Assembly: GCA_900547155.1 (NCBI GenBank)
Contig: URFH01000017.1
Location: forward strand, 1-54,354
Origin: an uncultured bacterium
GTDB taxonomy: Bacteria > Cyanobacteriota > Vampirovibrionia > Gastranaerophilales > Gastranaerophilaceae
Length of the DNA stretch: 54,354 nt
Reading direction: 5' to 3'
Shown here piece after piece: positions 27,167-35,447 of this stretch; the stretch's first letter is position 1, and each line of letters opens with the position of its first letter. The notes below the pieces were generated by a model. That model did no database searches. It had not been told where the DNA came from and saw only the letters and a list, made by a program, of their open reading frames with translations. Made by a program: the position numbers and the translations under genes.

Positions 27167-27283
27167 GTCACCCTGAACTTGATTCAGGGTCGCAGGATTT
27201 TGATATATGGACTTCAATATGGCGATTCCGAAACAAGTTCGGAATGACGGGCGTTTTTTGTCACCCTGAACTCGTTTCAGGGT
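27167..27283. repeat. REP-like repeat copy between aroC and aroK
   Basis: One full unit of the 1-211 family (27167-27251) is followed by a half-unit (27260-27283) with CCCTGAACTCGTTTCAGGG. It fills the gap inside an otherwise compact biosynthetic group and leaves little room for a separate aroK promoter. Confidence 0.85.
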
Positions 27284-27322
27284 CTCCTCGGCTGCGTAGG
27301 AAGTTTATGGAGGCAAATTGTA

Positions 27323-27841
27323 TTGAAAAATAAAAATATTATTCTGGTGGGCATGATGGGGTGCGGGAAAAGCACGATAGGCAAGCTTCTTGCGGACGCA
27401 ATGGAGGGATTTGAGTTCGTTGACACTGACGAGCAAATCGAAAAAACCGCGCAGATGACCATTCCTGAAATTTTTATCGATTACGGCGAAAGCTCGTTCA
27501 GGGAGCTCGAAAGCGGAACGATTAAACGGTTTTGTGCCCGTGAAAATCAGGTGATTTCAACAGGCGGCGGCTGCGTGGAGAGTATTGAAAATATAGATGC
27601 GCTCAAAGAAAGCGGAATTGTTTTTTATCTAAAAGCCACTGCCGATACGCTTTTTGAACGAGTAAAACATACAAAAGACCGCCCCATGCTCTACGATGAA
27701 GACCCGAAAAAAAAGCTGAAAATGCTTTTAAAACGCCGCGAGCCGATGTATCAATCCGCTGATTTCGTGATTGACACCGAAAACCGCACGCAGGATGATA
27801 TTGTAAAAGAATTAAGAGATTTATATTATGCAAACAGATAA
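27323..27841 (+). CDS. aroK: Shikimate kinase
   Basis: AroK phosphorylates shikimate with ATP. The 172-residue product is of normal length and carries the P-loop GMMGCGKSTIG, the DTDEQIE substrate motif, the SSFRELE region, STGGGCV and the lid arginine in KDRPML. It starts at TTG 27323 with GGAGG 9 nt upstream (27309-27313); no ATG fits the frame. The next gene, aroB, starts 14 bp before this gene ends, implying coupled expression. Confidence 0.93.
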   Translation: MKNKNIILVGMMGCGKSTIGKLLADAMEGFEFVDTDEQIEKTAQMTIPEIFIDYGESSFRELESGTIKRFCARENQVISTGGGCVESIENIDALKESGIVFYLKATADTLFERVKHTKDRPMLYDEDPKKKLKMLLKRREPMYQSADFVIDTENRTQDDIVKELRDLYYANR

Positions 27842-28922
27842 ATTAACGGTAAAAATCGCGCCCAAAGCGGGTTTCAGCTATGACATAATCATCGGAAGCG
27901 GAATTCTTAACGAACTCGGGACGCTTTTGAAAAAACACACAAATGCGAAAAAATTTCTCGTTGTAACCAATGAAACGATTTTGAAACTGTACCCGAATGC
28001 CCTGAATTTGGGTGAAAATGCGCATTTTGTCGTGCTGAAAGACGGCGAAGAATACAAAAACTTTGATTCGTTGAAGAAAATTCTCGACGCGGCGATAGAG
28101 CATAAAATCGAACGCCGTGATTGTATGATTGCCTTTGGCGGCGGGGTTGTCGGGGATATTACGGGCTTTGCTGCTTCGGTTTATTTGCGCGGAGTGGATT
28201 TTGTGCAGATTCCGACCACGCTCCTTGCGCAGGTTGATTCGTCGGTGGGCGGGAAAGTGGCTATTAACCATGAAAAAGGCAAAAATCTTATCGGTGCATT
28301 TTATCAGCCCAAATTTGTGCTTGCGGATATTTCGCTTTTGAAAACGCTTGATGAACGCCAGCTGAAAACGGGGCTGGGCGAGGTTTTGAAGTATGCTTTT
28401 ATCGAAAAATCCTGCGCTTGCCCGCTAAATTATCGGTTTTTTGATTTTCTGCATGCAAATTACAAGGAAATAATCGAACTTGAACCGTCAACAACGGCAC
28501 AGCTGATAAATATTTGCTGCACGCTGAAAGCTGCTGTGGTGGCGCAGGATGAGCGCGAAAAGGGGCTGCGGGCGATTTTGAATTTCGGGCATACATTTGC
28601 GCATGCAATCGAAACTTTATCCAATTATACCCGATTTACACATGGCGAAGCTGTTGCTGCGGGGATGAAAATGGCGGCAAAGCTCGGAGTTGAGCTCAAA
28701 ATGGTCGATGAAGACTACAAAAATGCGGTTTTTGAGCTGATTGACAAATACGGGCTGGATGTGGATTTGCCGGAGTTTGACTCAGGGGAATTTATTGAGG
28801 CAATGACGCTGGACAAGAAAGCGGACGACTCAAAAATCCGGTTTATCCTGCCTGACGGGGATTTTCGGGTGAAATTGGTTTCCGATGTTGCGAGGGAGAA
28901 GATTTTAAAAGTTTTGCGCTAA
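27828..28922 (+). CDS. aroB: 3-dehydroquinate synthase
   Basis: AroB makes 3-dehydroquinate from DAHP, an early shikimate-pathway step, using NAD and a metal ion. The 364-residue protein has the NAD-binding AFGGGVVGDITGFAASVYLR, then QIPTTLLAQVDSSVGGKVAIN, the metal-ligand region LGEVLKYAFIE and the histidine motif NFGHTFAHAIE, followed by HGEAVAAGM. It overlaps aroK by 14 bp. Together with aroC it covers three of the seven pathway steps. Confidence 0.95.
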   Translation: MQTDKLTVKIAPKAGFSYDIIIGSGILNELGTLLKKHTNAKKFLVVTNETILKLYPNALNLGENAHFVVLKDGEEYKNFDSLKKILDAAIEHKIERRDCMIAFGGGVVGDITGFAASVYLRGVDFVQIPTTLLAQVDSSVGGKVAINHEKGKNLIGAFYQPKFVLADISLLKTLDERQLKTGLGEVLKYAFIEKSCACPLNYRFFDFLHANYKEIIELEPSTTAQLINICCTLKAAVVAQDEREKGLRAILNFGHTFAHAIETLSNYTRFTHGEAVAAGMKMAAKLGVELKMVDEDYKNAVFELIDKYGLDVDLPEFDSGEFIEAMTLDKKADDSKIRFILPDGDFRVKLVSDVAREKILKVLR

Positions 28923-29011
28923 CCCGAAATCACAAAACAGCCTTGCGCCGGCAAAAACCACTGCCGAAGTGACGAATCCGGAATAATCTTTCGCCCTATA
29001 TAAAAGAATAA

Positions 29012-29039
29012 TTGCAATTCGCTGCAAGTCTAGTAAAAT
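29012..29039 (+). promoter_or_regulatory. Candidate promoter for the permease operon
   Basis: TTGCAA (29012-29017) and TAAAAT (29034-29039) are 16 bp apart. The predicted transcription start falls at about 29046, the A of the permease start codon, and no Shine-Dalgarno sequence is visible, so the mRNA may be leaderless. Confidence 0.45.
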
Positions 29040-29045
29040 TATTAT

Positions 29046-30014
29046 ATGCAAATTTTGATTTATATAATAAAACGACTGCTGCAGGCGATTCCGCTGCTGT
29101 TTATCGTGTCGGTGATGAGCTTTTTCATTATACGATTGAGCCCTGTTGACCCGCTTGCGGAGCTTAGAATAAACCCTTCAATTTCACAAGAAACCCTAAA
29201 AGCCGAGGAACAAAGGCTCGGGCTGGATAAACCGCTGCCCGTGCAGTATATTTTGTGGCTGAAAAGCTTTTTAAGAGGCGATTTGGGCGTGAGCGTGACA
29301 GGTGAAAAAGTCAGCACAAAACTTATGGAAAGAATCCCGAATACCCTGCTTTTGACGACCGTTGTCATCCTTTTGACATGGATGGTGGGGATTCCTGTGG
29401 GGATTTATGCGGCTTTGCACTGGAAACAACCCATAGACAGGCTTCTGACGGTTTTGACAAGTATCGGAATGGCGATTCCGTCGTTTTTCTTTGCGCTTTT
29501 GCTCTTGATTTTTGCCGTAAAAACCGGCTGGTTCCCGACAGGCGGGCTTACGGGGTATAATTATTCGACTTTGACGCCGTGGGGGAAATTCCTTGATATT
29601 GCCCATCATCTTGTGCTGCCTGTTATTGTATTGTTTACGGTTTCGCTTTCGGGGCTGCAAAGGCAGATGAGAGGCAACCTTCTGGATGTTCTCGGGGCGG
29701 ATTACATCAAATTTGCACGCGCAAAGGGGCTTTCGGAGAACAAAGTTATTTACAAACACGCCCTGAGAAACGCAATTAACCCGATGGTTACGCTTCTGGG
29801 GTTTGAATTTGCGGCTTTGTTGAGCGGCGCGGCGCTGACCGAGTATGTTTTTCAGTATCCGGGGCTCGGGCGGTTGATTCTTGAGGCTGTAATGAAATCT
29901 GACATAAACCTTGTTATGGCGTCGTTGATGATGGGTACGATAATGCTGGTTCTGGGCAATTTGATTGCCGATATCCTGCTTAAACTGGTTGACCCGAGGG
30001 TAAGTGTGAGCTGA
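29046..30014 (+). CDS. Oligopeptide/nickel-type ABC transporter permease (DppB-like)
   Basis: This 322-residue inner-membrane permease belongs to the DppB/OppB family. It has about six membrane helices, a periplasmic loop rich in charge after the first helix, and the EAA loop that contacts the ATPase (LGADYIKFARAKGLSENKV). It pairs with the DppC-like gene that follows, with stop and start overlapping by one base (TGATG). The substrate could be peptides, nickel or another small molecule; the sequence does not decide. No ATPase or matching family-5 binding protein is encoded in the window. Confidence 0.9.
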   Translation: MQILIYIIKRLLQAIPLLFIVSVMSFFIIRLSPVDPLAELRINPSISQETLKAEEQRLGLDKPLPVQYILWLKSFLRGDLGVSVTGEKVSTKLMERIPNTLLLTTVVILLTWMVGIPVGIYAALHWKQPIDRLLTVLTSIGMAIPSFFFALLLLIFAVKTGWFPTGGLTGYNYSTLTPWGKFLDIAHHLVLPVIVLFTVSLSGLQRQMRGNLLDVLGADYIKFARAKGLSENKVIYKHALRNAINPMVTLLGFEFAALLSGAALTEYVFQYPGLGRLILEAVMKSDINLVMASLMMGTIMLVLGNLIADILLKLVDPRVSVS

Positions 30015-31084
30015 TGAAAAAAGACAGTATTTTAGCTCAAATTTTAAGGGATAAATATTCGACAATTGCGCTCGTTGTGCTGATTTTGCTGTATGTGGGG
30101 ATATTTCTGGCGGATTTTCTTGCACCTTATTCAAAAGAATTCTCCGACCGCCACAGAGCCTACGCGCCGCCGTCGCCGGTTTTTACAATTGATGAAAAAG
30201 GCAGGCTTTCAAAGCCCTACACCTACAATTATGTGCGGACTTTCGACCCCGAAGAGTTCAAAATAACCTACAAACTCGACCGCAGCAAGAAATTTTACTT
30301 AAAATTCTTTTCAAAAGGCGAAAAATATAAGTTTTTGGGGCTGATACCGATGGAACGCCATCTTGTGACGGTAGAGCCGGACGGGCGGCTTTTTTTGCTC
30401 GGAACGGACATAAACGGGCGCGATATCCTCTCGAGAATACTTTTTGGGGGAAGAATTTCGCTCACAATTGGATTTTTGGCGCTTTTTATCTCATTTCCCC
30501 TCGGAATGCTCTACGGCGGAATTTCCGGCTACATTGGAGGTGCGGTCGACAACATTATGATGAGAATTTCCGAGGCAATAATGTCAATTCCGAGTTTTTA
30601 CCTTTTAATTATCCTTGCGGCGATTTTGCCGGCGAATATGACCAGTATTCAGAGATTTTCGCTCATTGTTGTGATTCTTGCGCTCATAGGCTGGGCGGGA
30701 TTTTCAAGGGTGGTCAGAGGGATGGTTCTTTCCATAAAAAAACAGGAATTTGTTCAGGCAGCCGAGTCGATTGGCGCGTCAAAAAGAAGAATTATCATAA
30801 AACACTTGCTTCCGCAGACTTTGAGCTATGTAATCGTGGCAATGACCCTGAGCGTGCCTTCTTATATCCTTGCTGAATCGGGATTGAGCTTTTTGGGGCT
30901 CGGAATCCAGCAGCCCGACGCAAGCTGGGGCAATATGCTCAAAGAAGCGCAGGAATATGTAAACATAATCTACCGCCCGTGGCTTTTGACCCCCGGATTT
31001 TTAATTTTTGTTGCGGTCTTATCATTTAACCTCATAGGTGATACAATTAGGGATATACTTGACCCTAAGAGTAAGATGAGATAA
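30014..31084 (+). CDS. Oligopeptide/nickel-type ABC transporter permease (DppC-like)
   Basis: This is the second permease subunit, 356 residues. After the first membrane helix it carries a soluble periplasmic insert of about 90 residues (about residues 45-140) that includes the family element LLGTDINGRDILSR near its end; the insert is longer than in typical DppC. The EAA loop is EFVQAAESIGASKRRII, followed by LSFLGLGIQQPDASWG, a C-terminal family signature. It works as a heterodimer with the preceding subunit. Confidence 0.9.
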   Translation: MKKDSILAQILRDKYSTIALVVLILLYVGIFLADFLAPYSKEFSDRHRAYAPPSPVFTIDEKGRLSKPYTYNYVRTFDPEEFKITYKLDRSKKFYLKFFSKGEKYKFLGLIPMERHLVTVEPDGRLFLLGTDINGRDILSRILFGGRISLTIGFLALFISFPLGMLYGGISGYIGGAVDNIMMRISEAIMSIPSFYLLIILAAILPANMTSIQRFSLIVVILALIGWAGFSRVVRGMVLSIKKQEFVQAAESIGASKRRIIIKHLLPQTLSYVIVAMTLSVPSYILAESGLSFLGLGIQQPDASWGNMLKEAQEYVNIIYRPWLLTPGFLIFVAVLSFNLIGDTIRDILDPKSKMR

Positions 31085-31098
31085 AACAGGAATTTTAT

Positions 31099-31803
31099 AT
31101 GGATGAAACAGCGGTTATGGATTTTTTGATGGACAAGAGCATGCTGCTTGATATACTGCTTGCAATCGTTCTGGGGTTTGCAATCGGTCTTGAGCGCGAA
31201 ATGACGAACAAATGGGCGGGTTTAAGAACGCATATTCTTGTTTGTTTGGGCTCTTGCGTGTTCACTTTGCTTTCAATCCATGCATTTCCCGTTTATGCCC
31301 ACAGCCCGCAGGCAGATCCGGCGAGAATCGCGGCCCAGATTTTGACCGGTATCGGTTTTATCGGCGGCGGAACTGTTTTGAGGCATGGATATTCGATTTA
31401 CGGGCTCACAACTGCCGCAACATTATGGATTACGGCAAGTATCGGGATGGCATGCGGGTGCAGTTTCCGGACATTAGCGGTTTTTGCGACAATTCTTTCT
31501 GTCGGCGTGCTTGTTTTAATCAGGATTTTTGAAAAAGAATACATCCACAGAAATCCAAAAACTCCGCGCAGAATCAAAGTAAGTTTTTACTGCCAAACAG
31601 CCCTCGCCGACCAGATTTATGACAATCTTATGACAAAATTCAAAACCGTTCATGAGATTAGCGAAAAAACTTCGCCAGAAGACAAAATCCGCTTTGATTT
31701 TACGGCGTGCATTCTCGACCGCAGCCCGCTTCAATACATGCATAACGAGCTGAAAACGATTGAGGGCGTGGAAAATGTTTCCATGCAGGAATTGTATGAA
31801 TAA
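31099..31803 (+). CDS. MgtC/SapB-family membrane protein
   Basis: This 234-residue protein matches the MgtC/SapB family. The N-terminal membrane part has the conserved FAIGLEREMTNKWAGLRTH and GIGFIGGGTVLR, and the soluble C-terminal part (from about residue 155) resembles an ACT-like domain. Characterised members affect magnesium homeostasis, phosphate uptake or ATP synthase, so no single function can be assigned. It lies 14 bp after the permeases and overlaps the following TPR gene by 8 bp, so all four genes are probably one operon. Confidence 0.88.
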   Translation: MDETAVMDFLMDKSMLLDILLAIVLGFAIGLEREMTNKWAGLRTHILVCLGSCVFTLLSIHAFPVYAHSPQADPARIAAQILTGIGFIGGGTVLRHGYSIYGLTTAATLWITASIGMACGCSFRTLAVFATILSVGVLVLIRIFEKEYIHRNPKTPRRIKVSFYCQTALADQIYDNLMTKFKTVHEISEKTSPEDKIRFDFTACILDRSPLQYMHNELKTIEGVENVSMQELYE

Positions 31804-33070
31804 GAAAAATTTTCTTGAATATTTTATAACTTTCATTCTGTCAATAGTGATTGCTGTTTTGCTCGTTGCAGTAACGGTTTTCACAATCGGGCACAGGGCT
31901 AAAGTAAACTACAACAACCAGCCAAAAGCCCAAACCGTGCGAAATGAGCGCGAAGTTTTGATTGAAATGATAGCCCGCTACGAAAAACAGCTCCGCGAAG
32001 ACCCCTCGGACTACACGCTGAACTCAAAGCTCGGCAATTTTTACAATATCCTCGGGCATTACGAATCCTCTGAAAAACATTTTAAAGACGCGATGGCAAA
32101 ATCCCCCTACGGCATTCACAGCACGTATTTTGACCTTGCTTATTTTTATTTGAAGCAAAAAAGGTTCAAAGACGCAGAAAACGTGATAAAACAAATAACC
32201 GTAGTGAAAAAAATGCCCGTACATGCGGCAAAAGGCGATTTTTACGTGGTAATGGGCGACATGTATGCGGATTTTGGCGATTTTGAAGTTGCTATGGTAA
32301 ATTATGAAAAAGCCCGGGCGCTATATGAATTTTCGGGCCGAAAAAAGCGTGAAAAGCTTGCAGAAAGCAGAATTCTCGATACATACGATGACCTTGCCGT
32401 GAAAAATATGGAGAAAAAAAAGCTTACCGCGGCGATTCAAAGCCTTGAAAAGGCGCGTGAAATCAAGGATTCACCGGTGACAAATTACAAGCTGGCAATC
32501 CTTTACAAGGATATTGACCCTTTAAAATCTTATAAATACATAAAAAAAGTCTATAATTCCGACCCGGGGTTGATTAATTACGATATTTACGAAAAAATCC
32601 TCCTCGACGCGCTGAAATATTACGAAAATGAAGGCGACAAGACCTCTGTTGCCCTTTATGCGCACAAGCTGAAAATGTTGAAGAATTTCAAAGAGCGCTA
32701 TCTGGTGCAGCCGGGCGAAATTGATATTGAACTGAAAAAGACACGCATAAAAAGCCACATTTTTAATGACAAAAAAACGGTTTACATTGAATTTGTTATA
32801 AAAAATCTTTCACACAACAACATTCAGCCACTTTATTTGACTGTTGAGGCAGATTATAACAGCAGTTCTGAAATTATTTACACGAAGAAGCTTTTTTCAA
32901 AAAAATCACCGCTCAGAGCGCTTGGAGAATCAGAGCCAATCAAGCTAAAATACACTTTTGACGACGAAATCAGCGGTGATTTTTCATACAATACGCGTTT
33001 GATTTTCCGCGCTGCAAAAAAACAAAACATAAGACCCAAACAAATCGCCTCTTTTACCATAAAAAAATAG
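31796..33070 (+). CDS. Membrane-anchored TPR protein
   Basis: The product has 424 residues. I chose ATG 31796, which has AGGA 5 nt upstream; an earlier in-frame ATG at 31760 lies inside the MgtC-like gene. A single hydrophobic segment (about residues 10-33) anchors the protein. Tetratricopeptide-like repeats follow (for example SKLGNFYNILGHYESSEKHF and the motif near KNMEKKKLTAAIQSLEKARE), then a beta-rich C-terminal domain of about 110 residues that resembles an immunoglobulin-like fold. TPR domains usually hold protein partners. The gene closes the permease/MgtC operon, and its partner is unknown. Confidence 0.75.
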   Translation: MNKKNFLEYFITFILSIVIAVLLVAVTVFTIGHRAKVNYNNQPKAQTVRNEREVLIEMIARYEKQLREDPSDYTLNSKLGNFYNILGHYESSEKHFKDAMAKSPYGIHSTYFDLAYFYLKQKRFKDAENVIKQITVVKKMPVHAAKGDFYVVMGDMYADFGDFEVAMVNYEKARALYEFSGRKKREKLAESRILDTYDDLAVKNMEKKKLTAAIQSLEKAREIKDSPVTNYKLAILYKDIDPLKSYKYIKKVYNSDPGLINYDIYEKILLDALKYYENEGDKTSVALYAHKLKMLKNFKERYLVQPGEIDIELKKTRIKSHIFNDKKTVYIEFVIKNLSHNNIQPLYLTVEADYNSSSEIIYTKKLFSKKSPLRALGESEPIKLKYTFDDEISGDFSYNTRLIFRAAKKQNIRPKQIASFTIKK

Positions 33071-33094
33071 AAAAGCCGGATAGGAGCTTTTCTA
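33061..33094 (-). terminator. Minus-strand terminator with no known minus-strand gene
   Basis: TAGAAAAGC (33068-33076) pairs perfectly with GCTTTTCTA (33086-33094). On the minus strand seven T residues follow (33061-33067); on the plus strand there is no T run. A minus-strand transcript arriving from the 33.1-33.4 kb region is therefore implied. Confidence 0.65.
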
Positions 33095-33205
33095 ACTGTT
33101 TAAGATGGTAACAATAATCTTATTCTCATTATTACTCATTTTTTGAGCTTTTCAACCCTGTTTTTTGAATTCTTCACAAAAGTTCATGAAGAAAATTGGC
33201 GGTTG

Positions 33206-33332
33206 ATGAAAAAAGGATGGGTTTATCTTTTCCGTTCCGATTCCTCCGGCAATTCAGCATTAAATACTTGATTCATCGTTTTTTGAAGCCTCCCCCATAG
33301 TCACTCCAAAGATAAATCCCTCCTTTTTTCAT
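33206..33332. ncRNA. Candidate structured RNA, long imperfect hairpin
   Basis: Arms 33206-33230 and 33308-33332 pair at 23 of 25 positions, enclosing about 77 nt with a further imperfect inner stem (33250-33272). The region 33071-33458 has no credible protein gene on either strand. The inner stem pairs better on the minus strand and the outer stem slightly better on the plus strand. The minus-strand terminator at 33061-33094 favours minus. It does not match an RNA family I can name. Confidence 0.45.
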
Positions 33333-33458
33333 TAATATTATTAAGAAATATTACGCACAAAATGTTTTTTTTGCTTAAAAAGGCAATTTTTCCGAAAAAA
33401 AATCCTTTATATAAATACAGGGATATAAAGGGAATCAAATTTAAAGGGAGAATTTATT

Positions 33459-33698
33459 ATGGCAGTAGGACCCAGAGATTACATCGATCAGTTGTTAGTT
33501 AAAAAATATGCAGATGAAAAAGTTGACAACGCAGACATCGCAAGCCTTGTCGAACCTGAAAAAATGCTCGACGCAATGTCAGATTTTTCAAATATGCACA
33601 AAAATATGATGATTTTGCAAAACAAACTTCAGAACTTCTGCGCAGCGCTCAACACAAAATCTGTTTACTACAGAGGTTCAAGATTCGCAACTGCATAA
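33459..33698 (+). CDS. Small protein of unknown function (79 aa)
   Basis: I do not recognise this family. The 79-residue product begins MAVGPRDYIDQLLVKKY and ends YYRGSRFATA. It seems fully helical and cytosolic, with one Cys. A strong ribosome site (AAAGGGAG) precedes the ATG, and an AT-rich stretch with TATA-like elements lies upstream, so it is probably well expressed. It sits between the structured region and maf, with 32 bp to the latter. Like the 66-aa gene at 2676, it may be a lineage-specific small protein. Confidence 0.65.
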   Translation: MAVGPRDYIDQLLVKKYADEKVDNADIASLVEPEKMLDAMSDFSNMHKNMMILQNKLQNFCAALNTKSVYYRGSRFATA

Positions 33699-33730
33699 TA
33701 CAAAAAGCTTGTTTATTATAAAATAGCTTT

Positions 33731-34327
33731 ATGAAAAAAATTATACTGGCTTCACAATCGCCCAGACGGCGTGAACTGCTGAAAGAAATTTGTCACGGAT
33801 TCGATTCCCTCAGCCCTGATTATGATGAAAAAATCGATACGGATGTTTTCAGCGAAAAAATTATTGAAAATATTGCCCTGAACAAGGCGCTCTCCCTCGC
33901 TAAAAGCGTGCCGGAGGATTCCCTTATCCTTAGCGCAGATACGGTCGTTGTTCTGGACGGAAAAATCCTCGGAAAACCCGAAGATAAAGACGACGCGCTC
34001 AGAATGTTGAAAGATTTGAGCGGAAAAACCCACAGAGTCGTGACCTCTGTGAGCATTTTTGATGTAAAAACCCAAAAACACACAACCCGCTCCACGACAA
34101 GCTTTGTGACCTTTAGCGATTTGACGGAAGAACAGATTAAAAACTATATTGAAACAAAAAATCCGCTCGACAAAGCCGGTTCCTACGGGATTCAGGAGCT
34201 GGAGGAGGGATTTGTGACAGAGGTCAAAGGTTCATTTACAAATATCGTCGGGCTGCCGCTTGAAACGGTAAAAGAAATGCTAGAACCTTTTCTGACCGCT
34301 GAAAACGGGCTCGAGCAGGGTATTTAA
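33731..34327 (+). CDS. maf: Maf-family nucleoside triphosphate pyrophosphatase
   Basis: Maf proteins hydrolyse non-canonical or excess nucleotides such as dTTP and UTP to monophosphates. The 198-residue product has the N-terminal ASQSPRRRELL motif, the catalytic-loop region LSADTVVVLDGKILGKPED, and the C-terminal AGSYGIQ. TATAAAAT ends a few bases before the ATG and no Shine-Dalgarno sequence is visible. The last 48 bp overlap the convergent solute-binding gene. Confidence 0.93.
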   Translation: MKKIILASQSPRRRELLKEICHGFDSLSPDYDEKIDTDVFSEKIIENIALNKALSLAKSVPEDSLILSADTVVVLDGKILGKPEDKDDALRMLKDLSGKTHRVVTSVSIFDVKTQKHTTRSTTSFVTFSDLTEEQIKNYIETKNPLDKAGSYGIQELEEGFVTEVKGSFTNIVGLPLETVKEMLEPFLTAENGLEQGI

Positions 34328-35440
34328 GCTGTCAGTAATTTTCTGGTAATTCTCATTCACAGGCGTAACCCGTCCTGTTTCAACAGCTTTCAAATATGCC
34401 GCTGCATTAGAGGGTTTTCCGCCCAGAAATGTTGAAGAATAAGCAATATCGCGACGCGCCGGCACGATTAGGCCGCTTTTTGTGAGTTCAGCAACGGAAT
34501 CCGGTGAATTAAGGAACTTTATGAACAAAACCGCCTCGTTTTTATGCTTTGATGACGCCGAAACAGCGTATCCGGACGAATCAACATTGCTTATTGACCC
34601 GATTTTCCCCGCAGGAACCGGCACAATATCCCAGTCAAAATCCGCACTCTCCCTGAACTTCGGCACGAGCCACCGCCCGCTGATAATCATTGCAAGGCGC
34701 TTTTGCAAAAACATTTGTGCCATTGTAAGGCTTGCGCTGTCGGATTTTTTCGGTGCTGCGTTGTATTTATAGGGCAAATCAGCATAAAATTGAATCGCCT
34801 CCCGTGCAGCAAGGTCCAAATCGGGTGCATTTTCGCCCAGAATATTCCCGCCGTCGGAAAAAACAAAAGGCAGCCAGAAAACAGGCTCTTTTTCAAACCC
34901 GACGCCCCAAATTCCGTCTTTGGAGAGCTTTTGAGCGGTTTTCAAAAATTCCAACCTGCTCCAGTCGTTTTTCGGGGACGAAAGCCCGTTTTTTCTGAAA
35001 ATATCTTTGTTATAATAAACCACCATCTGCGAAACATCGCGCGGAACCACGTAAAGCCTGCCATTATAGGTCGAAGCCTCAATGGCTTTTTCAAAAAATA
35101 CCCTGTTTGAGATTTCTTTTGAAAAATACGGCGTCAAATCCTCCAGAAGTCCGGCTTTTATGTATTTTTGCGAATAAAAATTGTTCAAAAAAACAACATC
35201 GGGCTCCAGCCTCGACGCAAAAAGGAGGTGGAGTTTTTGAAAATAATTCTGTGGGATGTGCATAAATTCTACGCGGATTTCGGGGTTTTTCCGTTCAAAA
35301 TCGGCAATCAGCGGGCGCAAAATTGCGATTTCGCTTTGCGAGCCCCATGCACTAAACCGCAAAACCGTGCGTTCATCCGCTTTGCGGGCACATCCACAGA
35401 AAAATAAAACAATAAAACAAAAAACTAAAGCTTTTTTCAT
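34280..35440 (-). CDS. Solute-binding lipoprotein (sugar-ABC, family 1 type)
   Basis: This 386-residue lipoprotein has the signal MKKALVFCFIVLFFCGC, with the lipidated Cys at residue 17. The mature part resembles ABC transporter solute-binding proteins of family 1: VLRFSAWGSQSE, PDVVFLNNFYSQKYIKAGLL, VYYNKDIFRKNGL and an AMIISGRW-type motif. These capture sugars or oligosaccharides outside the inner membrane. No matching permease or ATPase is nearby; the permeases at 29.0-31.1 kb belong to another family. I chose ATG 35440 because it begins a proper lipoprotein signal. It lies 7 bp after the FliO-like gene and overlaps maf tail to tail by 48 bp. Confidence 0.88.
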   Translation of the reverse strand: MKKALVFCFIVLFFCGCARKADERTVLRFSAWGSQSEIAILRPLIADFERKNPEIRVEFMHIPQNYFQKLHLLFASRLEPDVVFLNNFYSQKYIKAGLLEDLTPYFSKEISNRVFFEKAIEASTYNGRLYVVPRDVSQMVVYYNKDIFRKNGLSSPKNDWSRLEFLKTAQKLSKDGIWGVGFEKEPVFWLPFVFSDGGNILGENAPDLDLAAREAIQFYADLPYKYNAAPKKSDSASLTMAQMFLQKRLAMIISGRWLVPKFRESADFDWDIVPVPAGKIGSISNVDSSGYAVSASSKHKNEAVLFIKFLNSPDSVAELTKSGLIVPARRDIAYSSTFLGGKPSNAAAYLKAVETGRVTPVNENYQKITDSLNTLLEPVFSGQKRF

Positions 35441-35447
35441 AGCTTTA

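Noticed and set aside
27133..27333. 66-residue open frame downstream of aroC
   Set aside because: It translates the palindromic repeat; the same peptide pattern arises wherever this repeat occurs.
29271..30134. 287-residue minus-strand open frame
   Set aside because: It lies fully antisense to the well-supported permease genes, and its composition (many Arg, Gln, His, Pro) is that of a shadow frame.
33260..33332. Tiny minus-strand frames (12-28 codons) in the structured region
   Set aside because: One has a fair ribosome site, but there is no conservation evidence; a structured RNA explains the region better.
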